This document shows, piece by piece, positions 33,438 to 41,356 of a stretch of 64,000 nt of DNA; position 1 is the first letter of the stretch; each line of letters opens with the position of its first letter. The DNA is from UBA1715 sp045615765 (GTDB lineage: Bacteria > Bacteroidota > Bacteroidia > Bacteroidales > UBA1715): contig JAZLFM010000020.1 of NCBI GenBank assembly GCA_045615765.1, forward strand, positions 1-64,000, written 5' to 3'. Made by a program: the position numbers and the translations under genes. Under the pieces are notes generated by a model. That model saw only the letters and a list, made by a program, of their open reading frames with translations, was not told the DNA's origin and made no database searches.

Positions 33438-33965
33438 TTATTTTGCATTTTCCAACACAACAACCTTAAATTCAGAATTGATCTCCATCGCATCAGGTTG
33501 GAAACCGTCCAAATCCTCTATAATAAATGTAACGGTTCCATTTTCATACTCGTAACGAATATTTTCGCCAACAGCCACTGTTTTACCCTCGTCGTTTTCA
33601 TATAAATATGGATACACATACGGAAGAAGATTCCAAGAACTTGAATTTGTTTCCGCCTTATAAGTGAACCAGAAATAAGCAAGCACAACACCATTTCTCA
33701 TTACATTATCTGTAATATCGGCATTATCACACTCTGCATACAAATATTTTCTTCCATCGTCATAATAGCCGACCTTCCAATCCGTCCCCTTAATCAAATA
33801 ATTTGTAGTGTACATTTGCGCACCATATTCATTATGAGTATGATGTTCTTCTGTTACATAATATTCTTTCGTCACATATTGTTTTTCACAACTTGTAGCA
33901 AAAAACAAAGAAGCAATTGCCAAGGAACATGCTACCAATAATCTAGACTGTTTCATAACTATCAT
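33438..33965 (-). CDS. Small lipoprotein of unknown function
   Basis: About 175 residues. The signal peptide MKQSRLLVACSLAIASLFFA ends at the lipobox ATSC, so the protein should be anchored by a lipidated Cys. The mature part starts EKQYVTKEYYVTEEHHTHNE, a charged His-rich segment, followed by a beta-rich domain (WKVGYYDDGRKYLYAECDN and IRYEYENGTVTFIIEDL). I do not recognise the family; short Bacteroidota lipoproteins of this form are common. I chose the ATG at 33965 because a -7-like element (TAAATTTG, near 33979-33986) lies just before it; the ATG at 33956 is equally possible. Confidence 0.75.
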   Translation of the reverse strand: MIVMKQSRLLVACSLAIASLFFATSCEKQYVTKEYYVTEEHHTHNEYGAQMYTTNYLIKGTDWKVGYYDDGRKYLYAECDNADITDNVMRNGVVLAYFWFTYKAETNSSSWNLLPYVYPYLYENDEGKTVAVGENIRYEYENGTVTFIIEDLDGFQPDAMEINSEFKVVVLENAK

Positions 33966-34272
33966 ATTTTTTCGTTCAACAAATTTAGTATCAAAAATAA
34001 ACAAATTCTGTGCCATTTAAAAAGAAATATTTTCAAAGAAAACCATATATGCAGAAATTTCGCACACCAGTAACATACTTTTGGCGAAAAACATAAATGC
34101 TATGAATTTGTTTATAAAGAAAATCACGGCCACCAGTAATCGTCTTAGGAAATTTTATCATGCTGTAAAAGTTATTATTTTGGACATGGGGAATCCACCA
34201 CATTGCAAAAGATATAAAGTGATAACAGGAATGAAAATCACTTGTAAATGAGCAAAACAAAACAAGTTTTCA

Positions 34273-34280
34273 TATATTTG
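34273..34280 (+). promoter_or_regulatory. -7 promoter element (TATATTTG) of the WYL regulator gene
   Basis: TATATTTG lies 28 bp before the ATG at 34309. The rest of the ~340-nt gap 33966-34308 shows no other gene or structure that I can support. Confidence 0.5.
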
Positions 34281-34308
34281 AAATCATATTTAACATTACA
34301 TTTTTCTC

Positions 34309-35202
34309 ATGTCATCAGTTCACGTTCAACGACTACAATGGTTATTGGAGACAATAGACACCAATGAACCAATTACATTGAAAGAAATCAGCGACAAGTG
34401 GGAAATCAGCCCATTGAATGAAATCGGTGAAAAATATGCCCGAAGAACTTTCCACGACCATATTAAGGCGATAAGTGACGCATTCGACATAACCATAAAA
34501 TGTAACAATTACCATCAATACTACATAGACCGAGAGGAAAGCAACCCAACAGCTGATTGGTTAATGGACAGTTTTTCAATCTCAACAATGACAAATGAAG
34601 CAAAAAATCTTAAAAGCCTTATTGTTTGGGAAGACGTTCCATCCGGTAGGAAATGGTTGGCAACCATTATGCGTGCCATGAAGCAAAAACAATGTTTACG
34701 CATAACCCATCAATCATTTAAGAAAACGGTACCAACAACCCGCGACATGGAGCCTTATTTCATTCAGATGCACAATAGGCGTTGGTACGTTTATGCTCTA
34801 AACAAAGAAACACAAAAAATATTTACACTTTCGTTAGATAGAATAATCAACATAGAAATGCTTGAAGAGAAATTCAAGCTTCCCAAAAACTATAACCCGA
34901 AGAAGTATCTTGCAAAAGGATATGGAGTGTCCATATACGAAGACATCGCTCCAGAAACGATACAAATAAAAGCAACGAATTATTCTGCAAAATATTTACG
35001 TTCACTACCGCTGCACGAAAGTCAGAAAGAGATTGAAACAAATGACGAATATTCTATATTTCAATTAAAAGTTCCTGCCGTAGATGAATTTTTTCTTGAT
35101 GTTCTACATCAAGGGGATACAATAGAAATCATATATCCCCAACATATACGCACGCAATTCGCCGAAATAGTTATGAAATTAGCGAAAAGATATATGGAAT
35201 AA
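34309..35202 (+). CDS. WYL-domain transcriptional regulator
   Basis: A 297-residue regulator. The N-terminal ~75 residues are a winged helix-turn-helix (RLQWLLETIDTNEPITLKEI, then YARRTFHDHIKAISDAFDI). Residues ~115-205 are the WYL core (QCLRITHQSF, MEPYFIQMHNRRWYVYALN with the family W-Y-V/L segment, then FTLSLDRIINIEML). The C-terminal ~90 residues are the WCX-like extension ending IYPQHIRTQFAEIVMKLAKRY. WYL domains sense ligands, often nucleic acid or nucleotides, and several control phage-defence or DNA-repair genes. No such operon is adjacent; the gene is followed convergently by tRNA-Gln. Confidence 0.9.
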   Translation: MSSVHVQRLQWLLETIDTNEPITLKEISDKWEISPLNEIGEKYARRTFHDHIKAISDAFDITIKCNNYHQYYIDREESNPTADWLMDSFSISTMTNEAKNLKSLIVWEDVPSGRKWLATIMRAMKQKQCLRITHQSFKKTVPTTRDMEPYFIQMHNRRWYVYALNKETQKIFTLSLDRIINIEMLEEKFKLPKNYNPKKYLAKGYGVSIYEDIAPETIQIKATNYSAKYLRSLPLHESQKEIETNDEYSIFQLKVPAVDEFFLDVLHQGDTIEIIYPQHIRTQFAEIVMKLAKRYME

Positions 35203-35228
35203 TTCTAAGACAAATCCAATGTGTATAT

Positions 35229-35264
35229 AAAAAAAGCAACTTGCTAATTTCTAACAAGTTGCTT
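35229..35264 (-). terminator. Terminator of tRNA-Gln
   Basis: AGCAACTTG (35235-35243) pairs with CAAGTTGCT (35255-35263). On the minus strand it is followed by a T-run of seven. It may also stop the convergent WYL gene. Confidence 0.85.
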
Positions 35265-35274
35265 CTAAAAGATG

Positions 35275-35345
35275 TTGTCGTACAAGGATTCGAACCTCGA
35301 CTAACTGGACCAAAACCAGTTGTGCTGCCATTACACCATACGACA
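35275..35345 (-). tRNA. tRNA-Gln (anticodon TTG)
   Basis: A 71-nt cloverleaf. The acceptor TGTCGTA pairs perfectly with TACGACA and the discriminator is A. The anticodon arm is ACTGG / TTTTGGT / CCAGT, giving TTG. The T loop is TTCGAAT. CCA is not encoded. Confidence 0.96.
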
Positions 35346-35362
35346 ATTCCGTTTTGGTGCTG

Positions 35363-35370
35363 CAAATATA
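35363..35370 (-). promoter_or_regulatory. -7 promoter element (TATATTTG) of tRNA-Gln
   Basis: Minus-strand TATATTTG lies 17 bp before the tRNA 5' end, the same distance as for tRNA-Met. Confidence 0.65.
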
Positions 35371-35565
35371 CATCTTTTTCTTATTGTGCAAGAGGTTTGA
35401 TAGATTTTTTTCCAAAAATATCTTTTTTAGAGTCTAAAACAGAATTTCGGCTACAGTAAGAAAAGTAGATTTATAGCTAATAATAATTCATAAGATCAAA
35501 AACATATAATTCTGAAAAAATTTAGATTTTGGTTTTCAATTACAAATATGTATCAAAATATTTTA

Positions 35566-35573
35566 TATTTTTG
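35566..35573 (+). promoter_or_regulatory. -7 promoter element (TATTTTTG) of the IscU-like/GGGtGRT operon
   Basis: TATTTTTG lies 49 bp before the ATG at 35623, giving a leader of about 45 nt with AAAAAGGA ahead of the start. The gap 35371-35565 shows nothing else. Confidence 0.5.
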
Positions 35574-35622
35574 AAGGCTATTAAGCGATAACATAGTAAT
35601 GTATAATTAAAAAAGGATTAAA

Positions 35623-36324
35623 ATGATTTATTCAAACGAAGTACAACATATGTGTGTTGTACAAAAAGGTCCAAAACACGGACCAGCTCCAATTCCTGAA
35701 GAAGGAAAATGGGTAAAAGCACATGAGATTAAAGACATTTCTGGTTTTACTCATGGTATTGGATGGTGTGCTCCACAACAAGGTGCTTGTAAACTATCTT
35801 TGAATGTAAAAGAAGGTGTAATCGTAGAAGCTTTAGTTGAAACTATCGGTTGTTCTGGTATGACTCACTCAGCTGCTATGGCTGCAGAAATCCTTCAAGG
35901 TAAAACTTTATTAGAAGCATTAAACACTGACCTTGTTTGTGACGCAATCAACACTGCAATGCGTGAATTGTTCTTACAAATCGTTTATGGTCGTACACAA
36001 TCTGCTTTCTCTGAAGGTGGTTTGGTTGTTGGTGCTGGTTTGGAAGATTTAGGTAAAGGTCTTCGTAGCCAAGTAGGTACTTTGTACGGAACAAAAGAAA
36101 AAGGTGTTCGTTACTTGGAAATGGCAGAAGGTTACATCAACAAAATCTTCTTGGATAAAGATGACCAAGTTTGTGGTTACGAATTCGTTCACCTTGGCAA
36201 ATTCATGGAAGAAATCAAAAAAGGTACAGATGCTAACGAAGCATTGAAAAAAGTAACTGGTACTTACGGTCGTGTAACTCCAGAACAAGGTGCCGTTAAA
36301 TCAATTGACCCACGTAAAGAATAG
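35623..36324 (+). CDS. Iron-sulfur cluster scaffold-like protein (IscU/NifU-type) paired with GGGtGRT
   Basis: A 233-residue protein related to IscU/NifU scaffolds but longer. The conserved block TIGCSGMTHSAAMAAEILQGKT (Cys77) corresponds to the second Cys region of IscU. Other cysteines are Cys11, Cys49 and Cys56 (GWCAPQQGAC). The part after residue ~120 (GRTQSAFSEGGLVVGAGLED, YLEMAEGYINKIFLDKD) is an extension not found in classical IscU. Proteins of this type are found next to GGGtGRT proteins in anaerobes. Binding or transfer of an iron-sulfur cluster is inferred. It is the first gene of a two-gene operon, and its stop is followed by a strong ribosome-binding site for the second gene. Confidence 0.88.
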   Translation: MIYSNEVQHMCVVQKGPKHGPAPIPEEGKWVKAHEIKDISGFTHGIGWCAPQQGACKLSLNVKEGVIVEALVETIGCSGMTHSAAMAAEILQGKTLLEALNTDLVCDAINTAMRELFLQIVYGRTQSAFSEGGLVVGAGLEDLGKGLRSQVGTLYGTKEKGVRYLEMAEGYINKIFLDKDDQVCGYEFVHLGKFMEEIKKGTDANEALKKVTGTYGRVTPEQGAVKSIDPRKE

Positions 36325-36329
36325 GAGGA
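36323..36329 (+). promoter_or_regulatory. Strong Shine-Dalgarno site (AGGAGGA) before the GGGtGRT gene
   Basis: AGGAGGA ends 6 nt before the ATG at 36336 and overlaps the stop codon of the upstream gene. Full anti-SD matches are uncommon before genes in this window, so the site is unusual here and suggests high or coupled translation, or foreign origin. Confidence 0.6.
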
Positions 36330-36335
36330 AGCATT

Positions 36336-37358
36336 ATGATAAGAGAAGTAAAATACGAGTCTCAAGACCGTCGTGAAAAACAAGTAAACGCTGCATTAAA
36401 CGCATACGGAATCAAAGATTTAGCTGAAGCAAACGAAATCTGCGAAAAATACGGTATCGATCCATATAAAGCATGCGAAGAAACTCAACCAATCTGTTTC
36501 GAAAACGCAAAATGGGCTTATGTAGCTGGTTGTGCTATCGCTATTAAAGATGCTGAAAAAACTGGTGATAAAAGCGCTGTAAAAGCTGCAGAAAACATCG
36601 GTATTGGCTTACAAGCATTCTGTATCCCAGGATCTGTTGCTGATGATCGTAAAGTAGGTCTTGGCCACGGAAACTTGGCAGCTCGTTTGTTGAGCGAAGA
36701 AACTCAATGTTTCGCATTCCTAGCAGGTCACGAATCTTTCGCTGCTGCTGAAGGTGCTATTAAAATCGCTGCTAAAGCTGACAAAGTTCGTAAACAACCT
36801 CTACGTGTAATTTTGAACGGTCTTGGTAAAGATGCTGCTCAAATCATCAGCCGTATCAATGGTTTCACATACGTTCAAACTCAATTCGACTACTATACAG
36901 GCGAAGTAAAAGAAGTTAAGAAAATCGCTTATAGCGACGGACCTCGTTCAAAAGTTAACTGCTATGGTGCAGATGACGTACGCGAAGGTGTTGCTATCAT
37001 GTGGAAAGAAGGTGTTGATGTTTCTATCACAGGTAACTCAACTAACCCTACTCGTTTCCAACACCCAGTTGCTGGTACTTACAAAAAAGAAAGAGTATTA
37101 GCTGGCAAACCTTATTTCTCAGTTGCTTCTGGTGGTGGAACAGGTCGTACATTGCACCCAGATAACATGGCTGCTGGACCTGCTTCTTATGGTATGACTG
37201 ATACTATGGGTCGTATGCACTCTGATGCTCAATTCGCAGGATCTTCTTCAGTTCCAGCTCACGTTGAAATGATGGGATTCCTAGGAATTGGTAACAACCC
37301 AATGGTAGGTTGTACAGTTGCTTGCGCTGTTGACGTTGCTACAGCATTAGCAAAATAA
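36336..37358 (+). CDS. GGGtGRT family protein, function unknown
   Basis: A 340-residue protein of the conserved family named for its motif, seen here as SGGGTGRTLHPDN (GGGTGRT at 266-272). Other long conserved stretches are FCIPGSVADDRKVGLGHGNL, CFAFLAGHESFAAAEGAIKI, ILNGLGKDAAQIISRINGF and a Met/Gly/Cys-rich end (MMGFLGIGNNPMVGCTVACA). The family has no known activity; the partner gene suggests an iron-sulfur or redox role. It lies 11 nt after the IscU-like gene and has a full Shine-Dalgarno site. Codon choice in both genes is strongly biased, a sign of high expression. A terminator follows at 37376. Confidence 0.88.
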   Translation: MIREVKYESQDRREKQVNAALNAYGIKDLAEANEICEKYGIDPYKACEETQPICFENAKWAYVAGCAIAIKDAEKTGDKSAVKAAENIGIGLQAFCIPGSVADDRKVGLGHGNLAARLLSEETQCFAFLAGHESFAAAEGAIKIAAKADKVRKQPLRVILNGLGKDAAQIISRINGFTYVQTQFDYYTGEVKEVKKIAYSDGPRSKVNCYGADDVREGVAIMWKEGVDVSITGNSTNPTRFQHPVAGTYKKERVLAGKPYFSVASGGGTGRTLHPDNMAAGPASYGMTDTMGRMHSDAQFAGSSSVPAHVEMMGFLGIGNNPMVGCTVACAVDVATALAK

Positions 37359-37375
37359 TTTTTGAATTAATACTG

Positions 37376-37412
37376 AAAGCCCTCCCCCATTTCTGGCGGA
37401 GGGCTTTTTTAT
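37376..37412 (+). terminator. Terminator of the IscU-like/GGGtGRT operon
   Basis: AAGCCCTCC (37377-37385) pairs with GGAGGGCTT (37398-37406), followed by TTTTTT. Confidence 0.85.
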
Positions 37413-37420
37413 TATATTTG
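37413..37420 (+). promoter_or_regulatory. -7 element (TATATTTG) right before the GNAT-phosphoribosyltransferase gene
   Basis: TATATTTG ends 7 bp before the ATG at 37428, so the mRNA should have almost no 5' leader. It starts immediately after the T-run of the preceding terminator. Confidence 0.5.
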
Positions 37421-37427
37421 TATCACT

Positions 37428-38522
37428 ATGATTTTACGAAGAATCTCTGACTCACAAGCAGACAAACATGCCTTAAACGACATGAATGTGGAAGCATTCC
37501 CTAAAGAAGAACGTATTCCTACCCCAATACTTATACAAATGGCTCAAGATGGAGTCATTGATTTGTATTTTGCAACGGAGAACGAAGAAATTATTGGATT
37601 CTTCGTAGTTTTCCATAAGAACAAATGCGCATATCTTTTCTATTTTGCAATAGAAAAAAGTCACAGAGGAAAAGGACACGGAACAACAATGCTCAGACTT
37701 CTGCAACAAACATATAACGATTTTCACATCGTATTAGATATGGAAACGATAGATCCGAAAGCAGAAAACTACGAGCAACGACTTTCCAGAAAATCGTTCT
37801 ATCTAAAAAATGGGATGAACGAAACCGGCTACAATATTTCATATATGGGAATGACATTCGAGTTACTTAGTTCCACGCTTCCATTCCAGAAAGACAATTT
37901 TCAAACAGTTCTAAATACCATTGTAGAACACGCCAGTAAATCAGGGAGAAATGTTTTCAATCCAGTTATACATCCAAAGAATATGAAAACTATACACATA
38001 CAAAACGACACTTTTGAAGAATTACACTCCGCCGAATGTATCATTCAGACTCTTGAAAATTCTGCAAAAAATATTGCATCACATTATACAGAAAAAGAAA
38101 TAGCAGAAGATGTGGTTTTTCTCATTCTCGCAAATGGAGGCAACTGGTTTGCAGATAAACTTTTGGGTTACTTTGACATTCCTGTACATACTGAATACGC
38201 ATTAATTAAATCATACGAAAACGATACACAATCCGATATCACCATCGTCTCTATGCCAGCAAAAGAATGGTTCAAGGAAAAATCCGTAGTTGTATTAGAC
38301 GACATTCTCGACACCGGCAAAACAATGCAATGGGTTCAACAATATCTTAAAGAACAAGGAGCAAAAGAAGTAAGCTGTGCGGTACTTTGTAAACGTGAAG
38401 GCAATACGATGAATACTATAAATAGCCCAATAATCGTTCCTCCTAACGCATGGATTGTCGGATGCGGAATGGACACAAACCACGCAGGCAGAAATCTACC
38501 ATCTATATACAGGAAATTATAA
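37428..38522 (+). CDS. GNAT acetyltransferase fused to a hypoxanthine-type phosphoribosyltransferase
   Basis: A 364-residue two-domain protein. Residues 1-~145 are GNAT-like: NVEAFPKEERIPTPILIQMA, an EIIGFFVVF strand and the acetyl-CoA loop R80-G-K-G-H-G85 (SHRGKGHGTTMLRLL). Residues ~190-364 match HPRT-type phosphoribosyltransferases: VVFLILANGGNWFADKLLGY (PPi loop region), the SYENDTQSDITIV flexible loop, the PRPP motif VVVLDDILDTGKT (287-299, with D291/D292) and the HPRT-like ending WIVGCGMDTNHAGRNLPSIY. Each half looks complete, so a bifunctional or self-regulating enzyme is likely; its substrate is unknown. It converges on proB with a 6-bp overlap. Confidence 0.85.
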   Translation: MILRRISDSQADKHALNDMNVEAFPKEERIPTPILIQMAQDGVIDLYFATENEEIIGFFVVFHKNKCAYLFYFAIEKSHRGKGHGTTMLRLLQQTYNDFHIVLDMETIDPKAENYEQRLSRKSFYLKNGMNETGYNISYMGMTFELLSSTLPFQKDNFQTVLNTIVEHASKSGRNVFNPVIHPKNMKTIHIQNDTFEELHSAECIIQTLENSAKNIASHYTEKEIAEDVVFLILANGGNWFADKLLGYFDIPVHTEYALIKSYENDTQSDITIVSMPAKEWFKEKSVVVLDDILDTGKTMQWVQQYLKEQGAKEVSCAVLCKREGNTMNTINSPIIVPPNAWIVGCGMDTNHAGRNLPSIYRKL

Positions 38523-39317
38523 TTTAGGAGCTACGAACAAAGTTCCTAAGTCTTTTCCTTCTAAAATATCAAAAAGAATTTCTGGTTTATCGCCATTAGC
38601 AATTATTGTGTCAATACCATCTTTTTGACAGATATTCACGGCAGTTATTTTTGTTGCCATACCACCTGTGCCGAAAGCCGTACCCGCTGCACCTGCAGCT
38701 TTTGATACCTCGTCAGTAACTTCGGTCACAACAGAAACACGTTTTGCGTCAGGATTTTTGCGAGGATCCTTATCAAAAAATCCGTCAATATCGGAAAGAA
38801 TGATAAGTAAATCTGCCTTACAAATTGAAGCAACCATTGCAGACAACGTATCATTATCACCAATAACAATCTCGTCTGTAGCAACAGTATCGTTTTCATT
38901 CACAATAGGCACAGCTCCCATTTCAAGAAGTTTCGCAAATGTATTTTCTGCATTACGGTGTTTTTCTTCACTCGTAATCACATCGTATGTCAACAATACC
39001 TGACCGATATTAATGGAATGAACAGAGAAAAATTTTCTATAGATTTTTGCAAGAATAGCCTGACCAATTGCAGCCATAGCCTGCTTTCCTGGAATTGTAC
39101 TTGGGCGTTTACGTAAGCCCAACTTTCCAACACCAACAGCAATGGAACCAGAAGAAACAAGAACCACTTGTTTTCCTTGCGATTGCAGTTTCGCGACCAC
39201 ATTCGTAATGTGTTCAATACGACGAAGATTTAGTTTTCCGTTCGGAAATGTAAGAGACGACGTTCCAATTTTTATAACAATACGTCGTTTGTCTTTCAAA
39301 CACTTTCTGTAATCCAT
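38517..39317 (-). CDS. proB: Glutamate 5-kinase
   Basis: A 266-residue amino-acid kinase that phosphorylates glutamate for proline synthesis. It starts MDYRKCLKDKRRIVIKIGTS. The signatures are IKIGTSSLTF, VLVSSGSIAVGV, IPGKQAMAAIGQ, VPIVNENDTVATDEIVIGDND, LIILSDIDGFFDKDPR and FGTGGMATKI. It ends after the kinase domain, so the PUA domain present in E. coli ProB (367 residues) is missing; PUA-less forms are known. I chose the ATG at 39317 because a -7 element (TACTTTTG) lies at 39339-39346 and the longer frame from 39389 would cross it. No proA is adjacent in this window. Confidence 0.92.
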   Translation of the reverse strand: MDYRKCLKDKRRIVIKIGTSSLTFPNGKLNLRRIEHITNVVAKLQSQGKQVVLVSSGSIAVGVGKLGLRKRPSTIPGKQAMAAIGQAILAKIYRKFFSVHSINIGQVLLTYDVITSEEKHRNAENTFAKLLEMGAVPIVNENDTVATDEIVIGDNDTLSAMVASICKADLLIILSDIDGFFDKDPRKNPDAKRVSVVTEVTDEVSKAAGAAGTAFGTGGMATKITAVNICQKDGIDTIIANGDKPEILFDILEGKDLGTLFVAPKL

Positions 39318-39338
39318 TTCTTGTTCTAAATATGGCGA

Positions 39339-39346
39339 CAAAAGTA
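39339..39346 (-). promoter_or_regulatory. -7 promoter element (TACTTTTG) of proB
   Basis: Minus-strand TACTTTTG lies 21 bp before the ATG at 39317 and decides the start. Confidence 0.6.
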
Positions 39347-39578
39347 ATAATAATTCATTATTATGTATGCTTTTATAAAAATAAATCACAGAACCAGTTG
39401 AGATGATATTTTCAATATCTCTTCACATTAGCAGATAAATTCTGTTCTGCCACAGAAGAAATGCAAGGTGTTTTCATTTGAATTGTGCAAAACTATTGCA
39501 TTTTATACCGATATAACAGACTGATTTTCAACACAATGCAAACAACAACCTTTAAACATCTCGAAAGTTATCAACAAA

Positions 39579-39618
39579 GTGGGAAAAAGTGTCAGAAAAT
39601 GTCACAATGTGGGAAAAT
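39579..39618 (+). promoter_or_regulatory. MraZ-binding box: four repeats with 10-bp period
   Basis: GTGGGAAAAA, GTGTCAGAAA, ATGTCACAAT and GTGGGAAAAT begin at 39579, 39589, 39599 and 39609. In other bacteria MraZ binds tandem TGGGN-type repeats at 10-bp spacing ahead of its own operon and represses it. Here the box ends 40 bp before the mraZ ATG. The rest of 39390-39578 shows no gene, and I find no clear TAnnTTTG element for the operon. Confidence 0.75.
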
Positions 39619-39658
39619 TGTACTTAATTTTACAGCGATAAAAAATCCAGAATTGTAG

Positions 39659-40126
39659 ATGAAGATCTTCATAGGCGAACATACAGGTAAAATTGACGTG
39701 AAAGGCCGTGTACCACTGCCTTCTCAACTCAAGCGCCAAGCCGGCGACGGCGAGGAGAATGCTCGCTTTGTGCTTAAAGAAAGCATCTACAAACAATGTC
39801 TTGAACTCCATCCTATGGATTCTTGGCAAACGATGATGTCACAGTTGATGAAAAAAATCAACCCATTCGACAAGAAGCAAAACGCATTTTTAACAAATTT
39901 CAGTAGAGGAACAACAGAAATCACGTTAGATTCAATGAATCGACTTTTAATACCTAAAAAACTTTCAGATTTCGCAGGATTGCAAAAAGACGTGGTTTTT
40001 CTTGGTGTTGGAGGAATCATTGAAGTTTGGGACAAAGCTGTGTATGAAGCTAGCCAAATGTCTCAAGAGGATTTCGAGCAACTGGCAGGAAATATTTTTG
40101 GTGATGATTTTAAACTATTTGAATAA
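39659..40126 (+). CDS. mraZ: Transcriptional regulator MraZ
   Basis: A 155-residue AbrB-like swapped-hairpin regulator with two MraZ repeats: FIGEHTGKIDVKGRVPLPSQ near the N-terminus and FSRGTTEITLDSMNRLLIPK in the second half. It binds repeats in its own promoter and tunes the division and cell-wall operon; the candidate box is at 39579-39618. It is the first gene of the dcw cluster. Its TAA stop overlaps the rsmH ATG by one base, so the two are translationally coupled. Confidence 0.96.
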   Translation: MKIFIGEHTGKIDVKGRVPLPSQLKRQAGDGEENARFVLKESIYKQCLELHPMDSWQTMMSQLMKKINPFDKKQNAFLTNFSRGTTEITLDSMNRLLIPKKLSDFAGLQKDVVFLGVGGIIEVWDKAVYEASQMSQEDFEQLAGNIFGDDFKLFE

Positions 40127-41031
40127 TGGCAGAAAATTATCACATTCCTGTGCTATTGAATGAATCCATCGAAGGACTCAACATTGCCGATAATGGTATA
40201 TATATAGACGCGACCTTTGGCGGCGGCGGACATTCTCGTGCCATTGTTTCAAAATTAAAAACTGGACATTTATTTGGCTTCGACCAAGATTCTGATGCAA
40301 AGGCAAATGCAATAGACTCTGAAAACTTCACATTTGTCTATCATAATTTCGCCTACGTTAAAAATTTTATGCAATACTACAATATTCCACAAGTTGATGG
40401 AATATTGGCAGATCTTGGTGTTTCTTCTCATCACTTTGACGATGCACAACGTGGTTTTTCATTCCGATTCAATGCTCCGCTAGATATGAGAATGGACCGT
40501 TCTGTAAAAAAATCTGCATACAATATAATAAATGAATACGACGAGCAAGAATTAACAAAAATCTTCAAAATGTACGGAGAGATTGCTAACGCCCGCCGTC
40601 TATCTCAAGAAATTATATCAAGCCGATCTATTGCACCTATCAAAACGACCGACGAATTGAAGAAAATCGGACAAAAATTCTGTAACCCTCAGACCGAAAG
40701 CAAATATTTATCACAAATATTCCAAGCTCTTCGTATCGAGGTCAACAACGAAATGCAGGCATTACAAGAATTTTTGCAAGGTGGTTTGTCAGTATTAAAA
40801 CCAGGCGGAAGATTTGTTGTTATTACATATCATTCTCTTGAAGACAGAATGGTAAAAAACTTCTTTAAAACTGGAAATATCGAAGGTGACATTAAACAAG
40901 ATTTTTTTGGAAATGTAAGTACTCCTTTCACAGCTGTTTCAAAAAAAGTAATTGTACCAAGCGAAGAAGAAATTCAAAGAAATAATCGAGCACGAAGTGC
41001 CAAATTACGAATTGTAGAGAAAAATGGCTGA
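40126..41031 (+). CDS. rsmH: 16S rRNA (cytosine-1402-N4) methyltransferase
   Basis: A 301-residue RsmH (MraW). It methylates N4 of C1402 in 16S rRNA with SAM. Marks are HIPVLLNESIEGL at the start, motif I YIDATFGGGGHSRAI, GILADLGVSSHHFDDAQRGF, SFRFNAPLDMRMD, then FQALRIEVNNEMQAL and FVVITYHSLEDRMVKNFF. Length and motifs are complete. It overlaps mraZ by 1 nt and ftsL by 8 nt. Confidence 0.97.
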   Translation: MAENYHIPVLLNESIEGLNIADNGIYIDATFGGGGHSRAIVSKLKTGHLFGFDQDSDAKANAIDSENFTFVYHNFAYVKNFMQYYNIPQVDGILADLGVSSHHFDDAQRGFSFRFNAPLDMRMDRSVKKSAYNIINEYDEQELTKIFKMYGEIANARRLSQEIISSRSIAPIKTTDELKKIGQKFCNPQTESKYLSQIFQALRIEVNNEMQALQEFLQGGLSVLKPGGRFVVITYHSLEDRMVKNFFKTGNIEGDIKQDFFGNVSTPFTAVSKKVIVPSEEEIQRNNRARSAKLRIVEKNG

Positions 41032-41356
41032 ACAAAAGGGATCCATAGTAAACAAAATACTCAATGGAGAAATTCTAAAAGCGGATTTCTTGAAGAACTA
41101 TAGCCCGACTATTATAGTTGCCGTTATTCTTATAATCGGATATATAACCTATGGATACAGTATAAATTTCATAGAACAACAAAACAAAAAACTAGAAAAA
41201 GAAATTAAAGATTTACAAGCAATACAAGCTTCGACCGTTGCAGAATTCAACGACAAAATGAAATATATCAGTTTGCAACAGCAAATCGAAGATAGAAATT
41301 TAGGATTAAAAGAAGCGAACACACCTGCATATACAATATCGGCAAATGGCAAATGA
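41024..41356 (+). CDS. ftsL: FtsL-like division protein
   Basis: A 110-residue single-pass membrane protein. A cytoplasmic N-terminus of ~30 residues is followed by one membrane helix (SPTIIVAVILIIGYITYGYS, about 27-46) and a periplasmic coiled coil (FIEQQNKKLEKEIKDLQAIQ). Sequence similarity in FtsL is low; the call rests on topology, size and place between rsmH and ftsI. It belongs to the FtsQLB-type divisome complex. It overlaps both neighbours (8 nt and 11 nt). Confidence 0.85.
   Translation: MAEQKGSIVNKILNGEILKADFLKNYSPTIIVAVILIIGYITYGYSINFIEQQNKKLEKEIKDLQAIQASTVAEFNDKMKYISLQQQIEDRNLGLKEANTPAYTISANGK

Noticed and set aside
34033..34260. 75-residue minus-strand frame between the small lipoprotein and WYL genes
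   Set aside because: Composition is unlike a protein (random Phe/Cys/Trp-rich), it has no promoter or neighbour link, and the region carries the promoter side of the WYL gene.
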